Shown here: in pieces, positions 36,757-44,920 of the stretch | How the letters are laid out: each line of letters starts with the position of its first letter | How positions within the stretch are numbered: the first letter of the stretch is position 1 | Source of the DNA: Hyphomicrobium sp. | Lineage (GTDB): Bacteria > Pseudomonadota > Alphaproteobacteria > Rhizobiales > Hyphomicrobiaceae | Length of the DNA: 64,000 nt | Assembly (NCBI GenBank): GCA_019751875.1 | Contig: JAIEMV010000017.1 | Span: 1 to 64,000 of the forward strand | Direction of reading: 5' to 3' | Position numbers and translations under genes: made by a program | The notes under the pieces: generated by a model | What the model was told of the DNA's origin: nothing | What the model saw: the letters and a program-made list of their open reading frames with translations, nothing else | Database searches by the model: none

Positions 36757-36773
36757 TTGGAGTTGGCCTCCAA
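36757..36773. promoter_or_regulatory. Inverted repeat upstream of the APC permease gene
   Basis: TTGGAG-N5-CTCCAA is a perfect 6-5-6 inverted repeat centred 30 bases before the permease ATG. It could be an operator or a leader hairpin that affects translation. Confidence 0.35.
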
Positions 36774-36880
36774 TCGTGCGACGAAAGGATGCATAGGGAA
36801 ACTACGTTGTCAAAAACTTTTCTTCTCAGGAAAGAATCTGCCGCCAACTCAACATTCTAGTCTAAGGCCAAAAATGAAGA

Positions 36881-36912
36881 CGAGGCCTCGGGCGTCCGCT
36901 CCCGAGGCCTCG
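36881..36912. terminator. Terminator between the amt unit and the APC permease gene
   Basis: A perfect 12-bp inverted repeat (36881-36892 with 36901-36912) encloses an 8-base loop. It lies 116 bases beyond the stop of the 59-residue gene in the minus direction. The minus-strand trailing bases include TTCATTTTTGG, which supports termination of the amt transcript. Confidence 0.85.
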
Positions 36913-37027
36913 CTTGTCGCGCCCGCCGGCTGGGGTGCCTCTCCCCGGCAGGTGCGGAACATTATTCGAAAGTTGGAAGAGCCGAACGTGGCGGACCGGA
37001 TCAACCGGTCCGCCATTGGTATTCGTA

Positions 37028-37207
37028 TCAGTGGCCGTTCTTGGTGACCTTCATGTAGCACTCCTTCTCGTGGAAAGAGCCGAAGATGATCGATGCTGCC
37101 ACGACGACCGCCGACAGCGCCAAGATCCCCATGATCATCGTTGGGTTATCGGCGAACGTGAAGTAAGCCGCCGCGTCATCCCATTTGCTGATCGGTGATG
37201 TGAGCAT
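37028..37207 (-). CDS. 59-residue single-pass membrane protein of the amt operon
   Basis: A short gene with an AAAGGA ribosome-binding site before its ATG at 37207. It encodes a polar N-terminus (ISKWDDAAAYFTFADNP), one hydrophobic helix (about residues 23-44) and a charged C-terminus with His, Glu, Cys and Lys (SFHEKECYMKV). It begins 32 bases after amt and ends before a strong terminator, so it belongs to the amt transcript. I do not recognise a family. A small partner of the Amt or amine transporter is a reasonable guess only. Confidence 0.7.
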   Translation of the reverse strand: MLTSPISKWDDAAAYFTFADNPTMIMGILALSAVVVAASIIFGSFHEKECYMKVTKNGH

Positions 37208-37239
37208 AATTCAGGTCCTTTCGATATCAGGGTCAATCG

Positions 37240-38559
37240 TTACTCAGCCGGCAGCGCCTTTAGGCCCTCGGGGTAAGCCGAGAGTGGAACCTTGGTCTTG
37301 TCGAGACCAAGGATCTCAGAGTTGGCCGGGACGCGGAGCAGACCGAAGATGCGAAGCGCCAGGGACAGGACATAGCCTGACAGGAAGCCAAGAGCTGCGA
37401 ACACTCCGGCGCCGACAAGCTGACCCGTCAGTGAAACCGGCGGCATGTCGTTCATGTTGGGATAGCCTGCGGCGAACAAGCCGCATGCCACCACGCCCCA
37501 AAGTCCACCGTAGCCATGCACGGCGACCGCGGCGACAGCGTCGTCGATCCCTGCTTTCTCGATCAACTTGGCTACGATCGGGGCTGTGAATGCGCCGAAG
37601 AAGCCGACCAGGAAGGCCAGAGGCGGGTACCAAACATCAAGGCCGGATGCCGCCGAGATGATGCCAACGAGGCCACCCGACATCATCCAGAATGGATCGC
37701 GGGTCTTCACCCATGCTCCGATCAAGCCACCGCAAAAGCCCATCAGCGTGTTGAACGAGAATGCCGACAACGTCGCGGGCTGGCCGTAGATGTTCGTCCA
37801 CTGGCCGCCGTTGACGTAGATGATGCAGCCCCCGAGGAAGCCGAAGAAGCCCACGATAATGAGCATCAGGCCGATGACCGTCATCGGCATGTTGTGACCG
37901 CCGATATCATTCGCCGTGCCGTCGGGATTGAACTTGCCGATGCGCGGGCCGAGGTTGAGAAGCACGCCAAGAGCGAACGTGCCAGCGATCAAGTGAACGC
38001 AGCCGGCGGCGCCGACGTCATGGAAGCCGAACTGGGCGGTGAGCCAACCGGTCGGATGCCAGCCCCAAGATGCCCCGAGAATCCAGACGACCGAGCCCAG
38101 GAAGATTGCCAGGATGATGAAGCCAGTCATCTGAATTCGCTCGATGACCGCGCCCGACATGATCGAAGCTGTTGTCGCGGCGAACAGCGCAAAAGCGCCC
38201 CAGAAGATGCCCGTGGCGTTGTCAGCCAAATTGGGGCCCATTTTTGCAGCCCAGGGCAGGCCGTCTGCTGCAGCGTCTGACACTGTCAGACCGTCGGGGA
38301 ATGCCAGATAGATCCACCAGCCGAAGTAGAAGAACGTCGGCACAATGAAGGCGAAAGCCAGAATGTTCTTGATGCCCGAGGCGAGCACGTTTTTCGCGCG
38401 CGAGGCCCCCATTTCGTAGGCAAGGAAGCCCGCGTGGATGACGATCATCAACGCGATGCACCACCAGTAGAAGACTTCCGAGTTGATGGTCCCCGCCATA
38501 CTCGTCGATTTCTCTAGCGCAGCTAACTTCGCAGCTAGATCGGCTAACTGTTGCTCCAT
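37240..38559 (-). CDS. amt: Ammonium transporter (Amt/MEP/Rh family)
   Basis: An integral membrane protein of 439 residues with 11-12 helices. The twin pore histidines are recognisable in GCVHLIAGTFALG and AVHGYGGLWGVV, and the GGHNMPMTVIG segment is typical. The N-terminus carries a Leu/Ala-rich helix (EQQLADLAAKLAALEKS) before the first membrane segment. I chose ATG at 38559; longer starts lack family similarity. A sigma-54-type promoter lies about 100 bases upstream, implying control by nitrogen status. No glnK is adjacent. It may carry ammonium or methylammonium. Confidence 0.92.
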   Translation of the reverse strand: MEQQLADLAAKLAALEKSTSMAGTINSEVFYWWCIALMIVIHAGFLAYEMGASRAKNVLASGIKNILAFAFIVPTFFYFGWWIYLAFPDGLTVSDAAADGLPWAAKMGPNLADNATGIFWGAFALFAATTASIMSGAVIERIQMTGFIILAIFLGSVVWILGASWGWHPTGWLTAQFGFHDVGAAGCVHLIAGTFALGVLLNLGPRIGKFNPDGTANDIGGHNMPMTVIGLMLIIVGFFGFLGGCIIYVNGGQWTNIYGQPATLSAFSFNTLMGFCGGLIGAWVKTRDPFWMMSGGLVGIISAASGLDVWYPPLAFLVGFFGAFTAPIVAKLIEKAGIDDAVAAVAVHGYGGLWGVVACGLFAAGYPNMNDMPPVSLTGQLVGAGVFAALGFLSGYVLSLALRIFGLLRVPANSEILGLDKTKVPLSAYPEGLKALPAE

Positions 38560-38658
38560 GTCCCACCGCTCTCCATCAAAAACCCCACATGCCGTCTCGA
38601 AGCTCGAGCCGACCAAGGTATTTTCCCTCGAGGAAAATAATACCCGTGACATTCAACC

Positions 38659-38673
38659 GCAAACGGCGTGCCA
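38659..38673 (-). promoter_or_regulatory. Sigma-54 (-24/-12) promoter for amt
   Basis: On the minus strand TGGCAC-N5-TTGC is an exact match to the RpoN consensus core, with GG and GC in the required positions, about 100 bases before the amt ATG. The rest of the 311-base stretch from 38560 to 38870 holds no gene; the part beyond 38673 is where NtrC-type enhancer sites would be expected, but I see no clear palindrome. Confidence 0.75.
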
Positions 38674-38870
38674 GACTTGATTATTTAGGAATTTCCGCGT
38701 GGTGGCCTGCACCGGCTGGGCCGGGTGGGGGGTGCGCAGCATAGAAAATCGGCAACGCGCTCAAAAAGGCGTCCGCAAGTACGCGAGCGGTCCCTGGCCC
38801 GCGATAACGCTGGATTCGGAGTCAGTTTTTAAGGGGCCGAGGCATCGATGAGCGAAGCGCCAGAGAACCC

Positions 38871-38947
38871 TGGCGATCCCGGCAGGTCTCGAACCTGCGA
38901 CCTACAGTTTAGGAAACTGTCGCTCTATCCAGCTGAGCTACGGGACC
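38871..38947 (-). tRNA. tRNA-Arg (anticodon CCT)
   Basis: A full cloverleaf is readable on the minus strand. Acceptor arm GGTCCCG pairs with CGGGATC (one G-U). The D arm contains AGCTCAGCTGG. The anticodon stem ACAGT/ACTGT holds loop TTCCTAA with anticodon CCT. The T loop is GGTTCGAGACC. The CCA end is encoded. Confidence 0.96.
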
Positions 38948-39013
38948 GGACCGAAACGGTCGGCGTTCTTATAGCAGAGCAAGCATGACAAAACAGCTGC
39001 CACCGGTCACCAT

Positions 39014-39733
39014 CTAGGGCGTCGCCTGGACGAGCTTGCCAGTGAACATCACGGGGCCGGAAGGCGCTCCCGTCGGCGAGCCGCCCATCGGTTCGACGCT
39101 CACCGCGAACGAGGCGTTCATCAGCAGGTCCATCTCCGAGCGGGACTGCACCGGCATCGCTTGCATTTCGCCCGGCTTGTTGACCAGCCCTAAGGACTTC
39201 GGCTTCGGCATGTCGTCGGAGACCATCCAGACTTGATAGGTCTTGGCACTCTGGGCGGGCGGATTGACGGCGGTGATGACGCACATGTTGGTCCCCGTAT
39301 CGACCGTGAGCAGGAAGGCCGGCAGATCGTCGCCGCTGTCGAGAACCGCCACATACTGACGCGCTTCGTCGCGACCGACCGTTTCGCGATAGCCGAGGAC
39401 GCCGACGAGGGAGGCTGCGATAGCCGTTGCACCGACAAAGGCGTTGCGCCAGCGGGCCGCGCGACGGGCGAGCAGTTGTTCGCGTGCCTTCAGCGAGACG
39501 ACATGCTGATAAGGTTCGATCTGGGCGCGAAGCTTGTCGTAAAGGTTCGGCGAAGGGGTGACGGGCGAGATGGTTTCGATCAAGGGAGCCAAACGGCGCT
39601 CCCAAGCTTCGATAGCGAGGTCGAGCGCCTTGTCGGTGACGCGGCGATCGGCGACGACCTGACGCTCCTCGCGCGTCAGCGTGCCGAGAACGTACTCGGC
39701 AGCCAGACCTTCAATGTCGTCGAGCTCACTCAT
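39014..39733 (-). CDS. Anti-sigma factor (RskA-like)
   Basis: A 239-residue single-pass membrane protein. The cytoplasmic N-terminus has the zinc-less anti-sigma type motif EGLAAEYVLGTLTREERQ. One membrane helix (RNAFVGATAIAASLVGVLGY) follows, then a periplasmic RskA-type C-terminal domain (KTYQVWMVSDD). The ATG overlaps the stop of the upstream ECF sigma gene as ATGA, the usual coupling of sigma and anti-sigma. The released signal is unknown. Confidence 0.88.
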   Translation of the reverse strand: MSELDDIEGLAAEYVLGTLTREERQVVADRRVTDKALDLAIEAWERRLAPLIETISPVTPSPNLYDKLRAQIEPYQHVVSLKAREQLLARRAARWRNAFVGATAIAASLVGVLGYRETVGRDEARQYVAVLDSGDDLPAFLLTVDTGTNMCVITAVNPPAQSAKTYQVWMVSDDMPKPKSLGLVNKPGEMQAMPVQSRSEMDLLMNASFAVSVEPMGGSPTGAPSGPVMFTGKLVQATP

Positions 39734-40278
39734 CGCTCGAGGCATCCTTTCAACTGCGCCAAGCTCCGGTGAAGCCACGTCTTGATCGTGCCTTCCGGTC
39801 TGCCGAATCGTGCGGCAAGGGCTTCCCGGCTTAATCCGTCGAGATAGGCGAGACGGACAATCTCCTTCTTTTCGGGCTCGAGACCGTCGAGGCAACCCAG
39901 CAACCGCTCGACATCCTCGGACCGCTCTAGTGCCGCGATCGGATGTTCATCGCCGCTCGCAATGTTCTCCAACTCGCTCTCGTCGCCCGTGGGCCGGACG
40001 ACGCGGCGACGGGCTTCGTCGAGCGCCCGGTTACGAACGATTGTAGCCATCCAGGTCATCGGGGATGCAATTCCGGCATTGTAATCCGATGCGCGCTCCC
40101 AAACCTTGAAAAAAGCCTCCTGTAGAACCTCTTCTGCAACTTCCCGGCTCCTGAGAATACGTACGGCGACGCCAAGCAGTTTCGATGAGGTTGCCTGATA
40201 AAGCTCGGCGAACGCCGCCTCGTCGCCATCAGCTACGCCCGCGAGCAGATGTTCGAGTTTCGTATCGCGGGGTGGCAT
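39730..40278 (-). CDS. ECF-family RNA polymerase sigma factor
   Basis: A group 4 sigma factor of 182 residues. Region 2 (FAELYQATSSKLLGVAVRIL, EVLQEAFFKVWERA, MTWMATIVRNRALD) and region 4 (IVRLAYLDGLSREALAARFGRPEGTIKTWLHRSL) are complete. ATG at 40278 was chosen because region 2 begins shortly after; longer starts are unsupported. It is divergent from the DUF486 and photolyase genes, which may be part of its regulon. Confidence 0.92.
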   Translation of the reverse strand: MPPRDTKLEHLLAGVADGDEAAFAELYQATSSKLLGVAVRILRSREVAEEVLQEAFFKVWERASDYNAGIASPMTWMATIVRNRALDEARRRVVRPTGDESELENIASGDEHPIAALERSEDVERLLGCLDGLEPEKKEIVRLAYLDGLSREALAARFGRPEGTIKTWLHRSLAQLKGCLER

Positions 40279-40423
40279 AGGAACTCCGGGAGGCGCAGGC
40301 TCTTTGGTGGGGCAATTGTTAAACCGGCGGGCAGCGCCGTGTCGAGAGCACGGGCGTTGCAAATGGGGCCTCGCGACCGTTAAGTCCCCAACGATACTTA
40401 CCCCCCGAAGTCGGAGTCTTGTC

Positions 40424-40783
40424 TTGGCCTCGTTCCTTCCGCCCGCGTGGCTGGCGCCGATCGTGCTTCTCACGCTTTCCAACGTGTTCATGACCATCGC
40501 CTGGTACGGACATCTGAAGTTCAAATCGGCGCCGCTGCTCACCGTCATCCTCGTGAGCTGGGGAATTGCCTTAGTCGAATACTGCTTTGCGGTCCCCGCC
40601 AACAGAATCGGACATGGCACCTATTCGGCGGCGGAACTTAAGACAATCCAAGAGGTCATCACTTTGGTCGTGTTTGCCGTGTTTTCGATCGTGGTGCTGA
40701 ACGAGGCCATCACGGTGAACCATCTCGTCGGGTTCACGTTGATCGTGGCGGGCGCCTTCTTCGTATTCAAGGCACCGCTTTAA
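40424..40783 (+). CDS. DUF486 (DMT-type) small membrane protein
   Basis: A hydrophobic protein of 119 residues with four membrane helices. The DUF486 signature WLAPIVLLTLSNVFMTIAWYGHLKF and EVITLVVFAVFSIVVL are clear. TTG at 40424 has GGAG 7 bases upstream and starts at the family's usual N-terminus; earlier starts add a non-hydrophobic extension. It ends 18 bases before the photolyase gene, so the two may be co-transcribed. Transport substrate unknown. Confidence 0.82.
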   Translation: MASFLPPAWLAPIVLLTLSNVFMTIAWYGHLKFKSAPLLTVILVSWGIALVEYCFAVPANRIGHGTYSAAELKTIQEVITLVVFAVFSIVVLNEAITVNHLVGFTLIVAGAFFVFKAPL

Positions 40784-40801
40784 CTTCGCTACAGAGACTC
40801 G

Positions 40802-42364
40802 ATGCCTCCATCATGGACGCCCGCCGCCGGTTCGGCGCTCATTCCCATTCTCGGCGATCAGCTGAGCCTTAACCTGACCAGCCTTCGGGCGGGCGACAAA
40901 GCGCACGATGTTGTCATCATGGCCGAGGTGGCAGAGGAGGCAACCTACGTCCGGCACCACAAGAAGAAGATCGCGTTTCTGTTTGCGGCGATGCGCCACT
41001 TCGCAGCCGAATTGGAGGCTGACGGGTGGACTGTGCGCTATGTGCGGCTCGACGATCGAAAGAACGGCGGCAGCTTCACGAGTGAGGTGGCGCGCATCGC
41101 ACGAGAGACGAGGGCGAGCCGCATCGTCGTGACGGAACCCGGTGAGTGGCGGGTGCGCGAGCTGATCGATACCTGGGAGACGGAGACTGGGTTGCCGGTC
41201 ACGGTTTTGCCGGACGAGCGCTTCATCTGCGCGCGGCACGAGTTCGGTGCTTGGGCGCACGGTCGCAAGTCACTGCGAATGGAATTCTTCTATCGCGACA
41301 TGCGCCGCAAAACCGGTCTTCTCATGGACGGCGAGGAGCCCGAGGGCGGGAAGTGGAACTTCGATGCAGACAACCGCAAGCCGGCCAAGGCGGATCTGTT
41401 CATCCCGAGGCCGCTACGCTTTTCGCCCGATGCTATCACACGCGAGGTTCTCGACCTCGTGTCGCAACGGTTCGCCAACCACTTCGGCGATCTGGAACCC
41501 TTTTGGTTTGCCGTGACGCGAACGGATGCGGAAAAGCAGTTCAAACATTTTCTGAAAACAGGGCTAGCGCAGTTCGGCGACTATCAAGACGCCATGCTAT
41601 TGTCGGAGCCGTTTCTCTATCATTCGATCCTGTCGCTCTATATCAACTGCGGACTGCTCGATCCCTTTGAAGTGTGCCAGCGGGTCGAGAAGGAATACCG
41701 CGCAGGACGAGCGCCTCTCAATGCGGCGGAGGGGTTTATCCGTCAGATCATCGGGTGGCGCGAGTATGTGCGCGGGATCTACTGGCTGAAGATGCCAAAC
41801 TATGTCGATGGCAATTTTCTCGGACACACGCGGCTATTGCCTGACTTCTATTGGACTGGTGACACGGACATGACGTGTCTGAGGGCGGCCATCGGTCAGA
41901 CCAAATCGGAGGCCTATGCTCACCACATCCAGCGGCTGATGGTTACGGGCAATTTCGCACTGATTGCTGGGTTTGATCCCAAACAGGTGCACGAATGGTA
42001 TCTTGCGGTTTACGCGGACGCGTATGAATGGGTCGAACTGCCGAATACGCTTGGTATGAGCCAATTCGCGGACGGTGGGTTGCTCGGTTCCAAACCCTAC
42101 GCGGCGAGCGGAAATTACATCAACAAGATGTCAGATTACTGCGGCTCGTGCCGGTACGACGTCAAGAAGCGGACGGGGGCGGGTGCGTGTCCGTTCAACG
42201 CGCTCTACTGGGATTTTCTCGACCGCAACGCGGATAAGCTCGCGGGCAATCCGCGCATGGCGCAGATGTATGCGACGTGGCGGAAGTTCTCAAAGCCAGA
42301 TCAGGACGCGGTGCGGCGCGATGCACGGGCCTTTCTCGACAGGCTCACGCCTTGGGCGGAATGA
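40802..42364 (+). CDS. Cryptochrome/photolyase-family protein, iron-sulfur (6-4) type
   Basis: A 520-residue PhrB-like (FeS-BCP) flavoprotein that should repair UV photoproducts. The N-terminal domain begins LIPILGDQLS. The FAD-binding half has GWREYVRGIYWLKMP and the MVTGNFALIAGFDP region. Four Cys that fit the [4Fe-4S] cluster are present: one in DMTCLRAAIG and three in DYCGSCRYDVKKRTGAGACPFN. The 3' end overlaps an antisense DUF2256 gene by 20 bases. Confidence 0.93.
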   Translation: MPPSWTPAAGSALIPILGDQLSLNLTSLRAGDKAHDVVIMAEVAEEATYVRHHKKKIAFLFAAMRHFAAELEADGWTVRYVRLDDRKNGGSFTSEVARIARETRASRIVVTEPGEWRVRELIDTWETETGLPVTVLPDERFICARHEFGAWAHGRKSLRMEFFYRDMRRKTGLLMDGEEPEGGKWNFDADNRKPAKADLFIPRPLRFSPDAITREVLDLVSQRFANHFGDLEPFWFAVTRTDAEKQFKHFLKTGLAQFGDYQDAMLLSEPFLYHSILSLYINCGLLDPFEVCQRVEKEYRAGRAPLNAAEGFIRQIIGWREYVRGIYWLKMPNYVDGNFLGHTRLLPDFYWTGDTDMTCLRAAIGQTKSEAYAHHIQRLMVTGNFALIAGFDPKQVHEWYLAVYADAYEWVELPNTLGMSQFADGGLLGSKPYAASGNYINKMSDYCGSCRYDVKKRTGAGACPFNALYWDFLDRNADKLAGNPRMAQMYATWRKFSKPDQDAVRRDARAFLDRLTPWAE

Positions 42365-42521
42365 CGCTATGCACAGATCTGCCCTTTTCCTTGCGGCAGC
42401 GGTCGGAACAGTAGCGCACCTCGTCCCAGACGCGGCCCCAGGCCTTGCGCCACACGAAAGGGCGACCGCAGGTAACGCAGACCTTGGTGGGCAAATCGGA
42501 TTTCTTGCGCATCTTTGCCAT
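42345..42521 (-). CDS. DUF2256 zinc-ribbon protein
   Basis: A 58-residue basic protein (MAKMRKKSDLPTKVC start). Four Cys form a compact zinc ribbon (CVTCGRPFVWRK, then VRYCSDRCRKEK), which matches DUF2256. DUF2256 genes are commonly adjacent or fused to the same photolyase family. Here it is on the opposite strand, overlapping the photolyase 3' end by 20 bases and divergent from the DUF4202-CbiX gene with 43 bases between starts. Confidence 0.88.
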   Translation of the reverse strand: MAKMRKKSDLPTKVCVTCGRPFVWRKAWGRVWDEVRYCSDRCRKEKGRSVHSVIPPKA

Positions 42522-42564
42522 GGTGCTCCATATACGCGCTCCGGATCATGAGGCTGCAAACGGC

Positions 42565-43911
42565 ATGACCTTTTTCGAACGTGCGCTCCAGCGGATAGAC
42601 GCTGCCAATGCGGAGGACCCGAACACAGTGCTTGTTGAGGGAGAGGCACGGCCGGCGGAGCTCGTCTATTCCGAACGCATGAGCGCCATGCTCGATCGAC
42701 TTGTCCCGCAGCCATCTGAGGCATTGCAGCTCGCGGCACGGGCGCAGCATTTGCGGCGCTGGACCATCCCGCGCGACAGCTATCCGATGGACCGCGCAGG
42801 TTATCATCGCTGGCGCGGTGAGCTGAAACGGCGTCATGCGGACTGGGCTAGCGCGATCCTGACCGAAAGCGGAGTTGACGCCGAGACGACAGCCCGGGTG
42901 GCAAGCCTCATTCGTAAGGATAACCTCAAGACCGACGCGGAAACGCAGACTTTGGAAGACGTCGCGTGTCTCGTGTTTTTGCAGCATTACGCGGCGGACT
43001 TCGCGGCCAAACATGAACACCCTAAGATGATCGGGATCGTACAAAAGACCTGGAAAAAAATGTCCGATGAAGGGCAAACGGCGGCCCTGGCCCTGCCACT
43101 CGATGCATCCGTTCGCGCGATCGTGAACGAGGCACTGGCCCCGGTTGCAAATTCGGATCGGGCGGCAATGCCGTTGCGCGATGTGGCCGTCATCCTTGCA
43201 GCGCATGGAGATCGCGGGGGCGACAACCCAAATTCCACGCTGCTCGGGCATTGCGCGGCGCTGGCGCACGACGGAATTTTTCACAGCGTCTCGGCTGGCA
43301 TCCTACGGGGGGAGCCGCCGTTGGAGGTCGCCGTGCATGCGGCGCTGGCGGGGGGTGCAAAAGCTCTCGCGGTCTATCCCATGTTCATGGCGGAGGGGTA
43401 TTTTACGCGCAAGGTTCTGATCCAGCGTCTTGCGGCGCTGGAGATCCCCATCGATGTGCACGTACTGGCGCCGCTTGGCGCCGATCCACGCTTGCCCTCA
43501 CTGATGCTCAGACAAGCCGTAGACACGGCTTCAAAGCACGGCTTCCCGCCCGATGCGACGCGACTGCTGATCGTGGGGCATGGATCCAAGATCGGACCGG
43601 CGTCGGCGGATGCGACCCGAGCCGCCGCAACGGTCGTTGCAGAGGAGCGGCGGTTCGCGCGCGTTGAGACCGCCTTTCTCGAGGAGCCAGAATTTCTCGA
43701 TGAAGCACTTTCACGTGAGGGCAACTTGCCCACGGTTGTTCTCGGATTTTTCTCAGGCGACGGCCTGCATGCGGCCGAGGACGTCCCGGAAGCGATTTTT
43801 GAGACTCGAGCGAACGCGGCTTATGCCGGATCGATCGGGAAATTGGCGGACTTGCCGGCGCTGATCCGGGCCAGTCTCACGGCCGAGTTTGATCTTTCAA
43901 CAGGCAGTTAA
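42565..43911 (+). CDS. DUF4202-CbiX fusion protein
   Basis: A 448-residue fusion. Residues 1-190 match DUF4202 (MTFFERALQRIDAANAEDPN at the start, then LRRWTIPRDSYPMDRAGYHRW). The rest is a CbiX/sirohydrochlorin-chelatase-like region in two halves, with VAVILAAHGDRGGDN and RLLIVGHGSKIG carrying the metal-binding His. ATG at 42565 is chosen because it is the family N-terminus; the frame is open to 42445 but that part overlaps the DUF2256 gene. The substrate is unknown; a divalent metal or tetrapyrrole role is possible. Confidence 0.85.
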   Translation: MTFFERALQRIDAANAEDPNTVLVEGEARPAELVYSERMSAMLDRLVPQPSEALQLAARAQHLRRWTIPRDSYPMDRAGYHRWRGELKRRHADWASAILTESGVDAETTARVASLIRKDNLKTDAETQTLEDVACLVFLQHYAADFAAKHEHPKMIGIVQKTWKKMSDEGQTAALALPLDASVRAIVNEALAPVANSDRAAMPLRDVAVILAAHGDRGGDNPNSTLLGHCAALAHDGIFHSVSAGILRGEPPLEVAVHAALAGGAKALAVYPMFMAEGYFTRKVLIQRLAALEIPIDVHVLAPLGADPRLPSLMLRQAVDTASKHGFPPDATRLLIVGHGSKIGPASADATRAAATVVAEERRFARVETAFLEEPEFLDEALSREGNLPTVVLGFFSGDGLHAAEDVPEAIFETRANAAYAGSIGKLADLPALIRASLTAEFDLSTGS

Positions 43912-44004
43912 ATGCCGGTGCTGGCGTTGCGTGAGTTCGATTACCTGCCGTTAGTGTTTCTACTATAGGTTGATAAAGAACAATCACAGCTAGAGCTGCG
44001 GATC

Positions 44005-44867
44005 ATGCTGCAATCTCGCATTTCCGGATTTACCGCCAGTGGCTTCTCCGCCGAGCTTGAGGCGGGCGAGGCTGAAAACAATCAACGGTTGCTTGAGCAT
44101 CTGATCTCGGAAGCTCACGCCGTCGCGGTCGAAGTCGCCGTTGTCACGACAGCGGCGAATGCCTTGAACGACTGGCGCACCCCGATCGCACCGGGCGATA
44201 TGGCGCGGTTTACTCCGCAGACGTCGACATTGCGGGCGCTGCTTCTTGTGCTGGACAACAATCACATGATCGATGACAGGGCGTCGGGGGAACTTCTCAC
44301 ATTCATTGCTGAGGGGATGCGGCGCGTGCAACGCTCGACGCATATCTTGACGACTGCGAAACACTTTCAGCAGATCGTGCGGGCCTGGTGCATGCGAGTT
44401 TGCTGCGCATCAGCTGGCGCACTCTCGCTCACGTCGCCAAGCGTCACATCCTCAATCTCGAAAGCGCATGGCCGGTTGCGCTTCCGGAACTCTTCTCGCA
44501 AAACACTCGAATCGTTTCGGCGCTCCTGAGCGGTGCAGGCAACGGGCTGAAACCGTGCCTCGACCAGAGTGGCCGGCTCTATGTGCCGCCATTGCCGCAA
44601 CGGAGGCGCGCCCCGCGTCGCTCGGTGCTTCAAAATTGTATCGTTCACGGGCCAGCGCAACAGGTGCAGACAGGATTTATCCGCGATGCCTCAGTGGGCG
44701 GGTTGGGGCTTGGCCGCGTGGCGGGATTGAAGAGGGGCGATCATGTGCGTGTCGATCTGGCAAACGGGCGCCAATTGCATGGCAATATCGCCTGGGTACA
44801 AGGCTCGTCCGTCGGCCTGCGCTTCGACGTTACGCTCGAGCCCAGCGATAGCCTGATCGCCGTTTGA
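44005..44867 (+). pseudogene. PilZ-domain protein gene disrupted by a frameshift
   Basis: Two overlapping frames form one protein if a single base is added in the G run at 44313-44316. The first part (codons 1-104) ends in LLTFIAEG. The second frame then continues as DAARATLDAYLDDCETLSAD and on to a C-terminal PilZ domain with RRRAPRRS and IRDASVGGLGLG, the c-di-GMP-binding signature. The joined product is about 287 residues. A GTG at 44388 could start the PilZ part alone. A sequencing error in the homopolymer cannot be excluded. The gene converges on rmlD. Confidence 0.75.
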
Positions 44868-44920
44868 ACGACTGCGCGAAGTTGTGCACAGCTGTAAACT
44901 CACTGCTCAGAAGGACATTC

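Noticed and set aside
36785-36813. TTGACA at 36808-36813 as a promoter for the APC permease
   Set aside because: With a 17-base spacer the -10 would be ATCCTT, a poor match; the nearby TATGCA is too close.
40279-40620. Longer ECF sigma factor starting at 40620
   Set aside because: The extra residues overlap the DUF486 gene on the other strand and are absent from ECF factors; ATG at 40278 begins at region 2.
44388-44867. Independent PilZ gene starting at GTG 44388
   Set aside because: Coding-like sequence continues upstream in the same frame to 44316, and the joined protein is coherent, so a frameshift is more likely than a separate gene. It remains possible.
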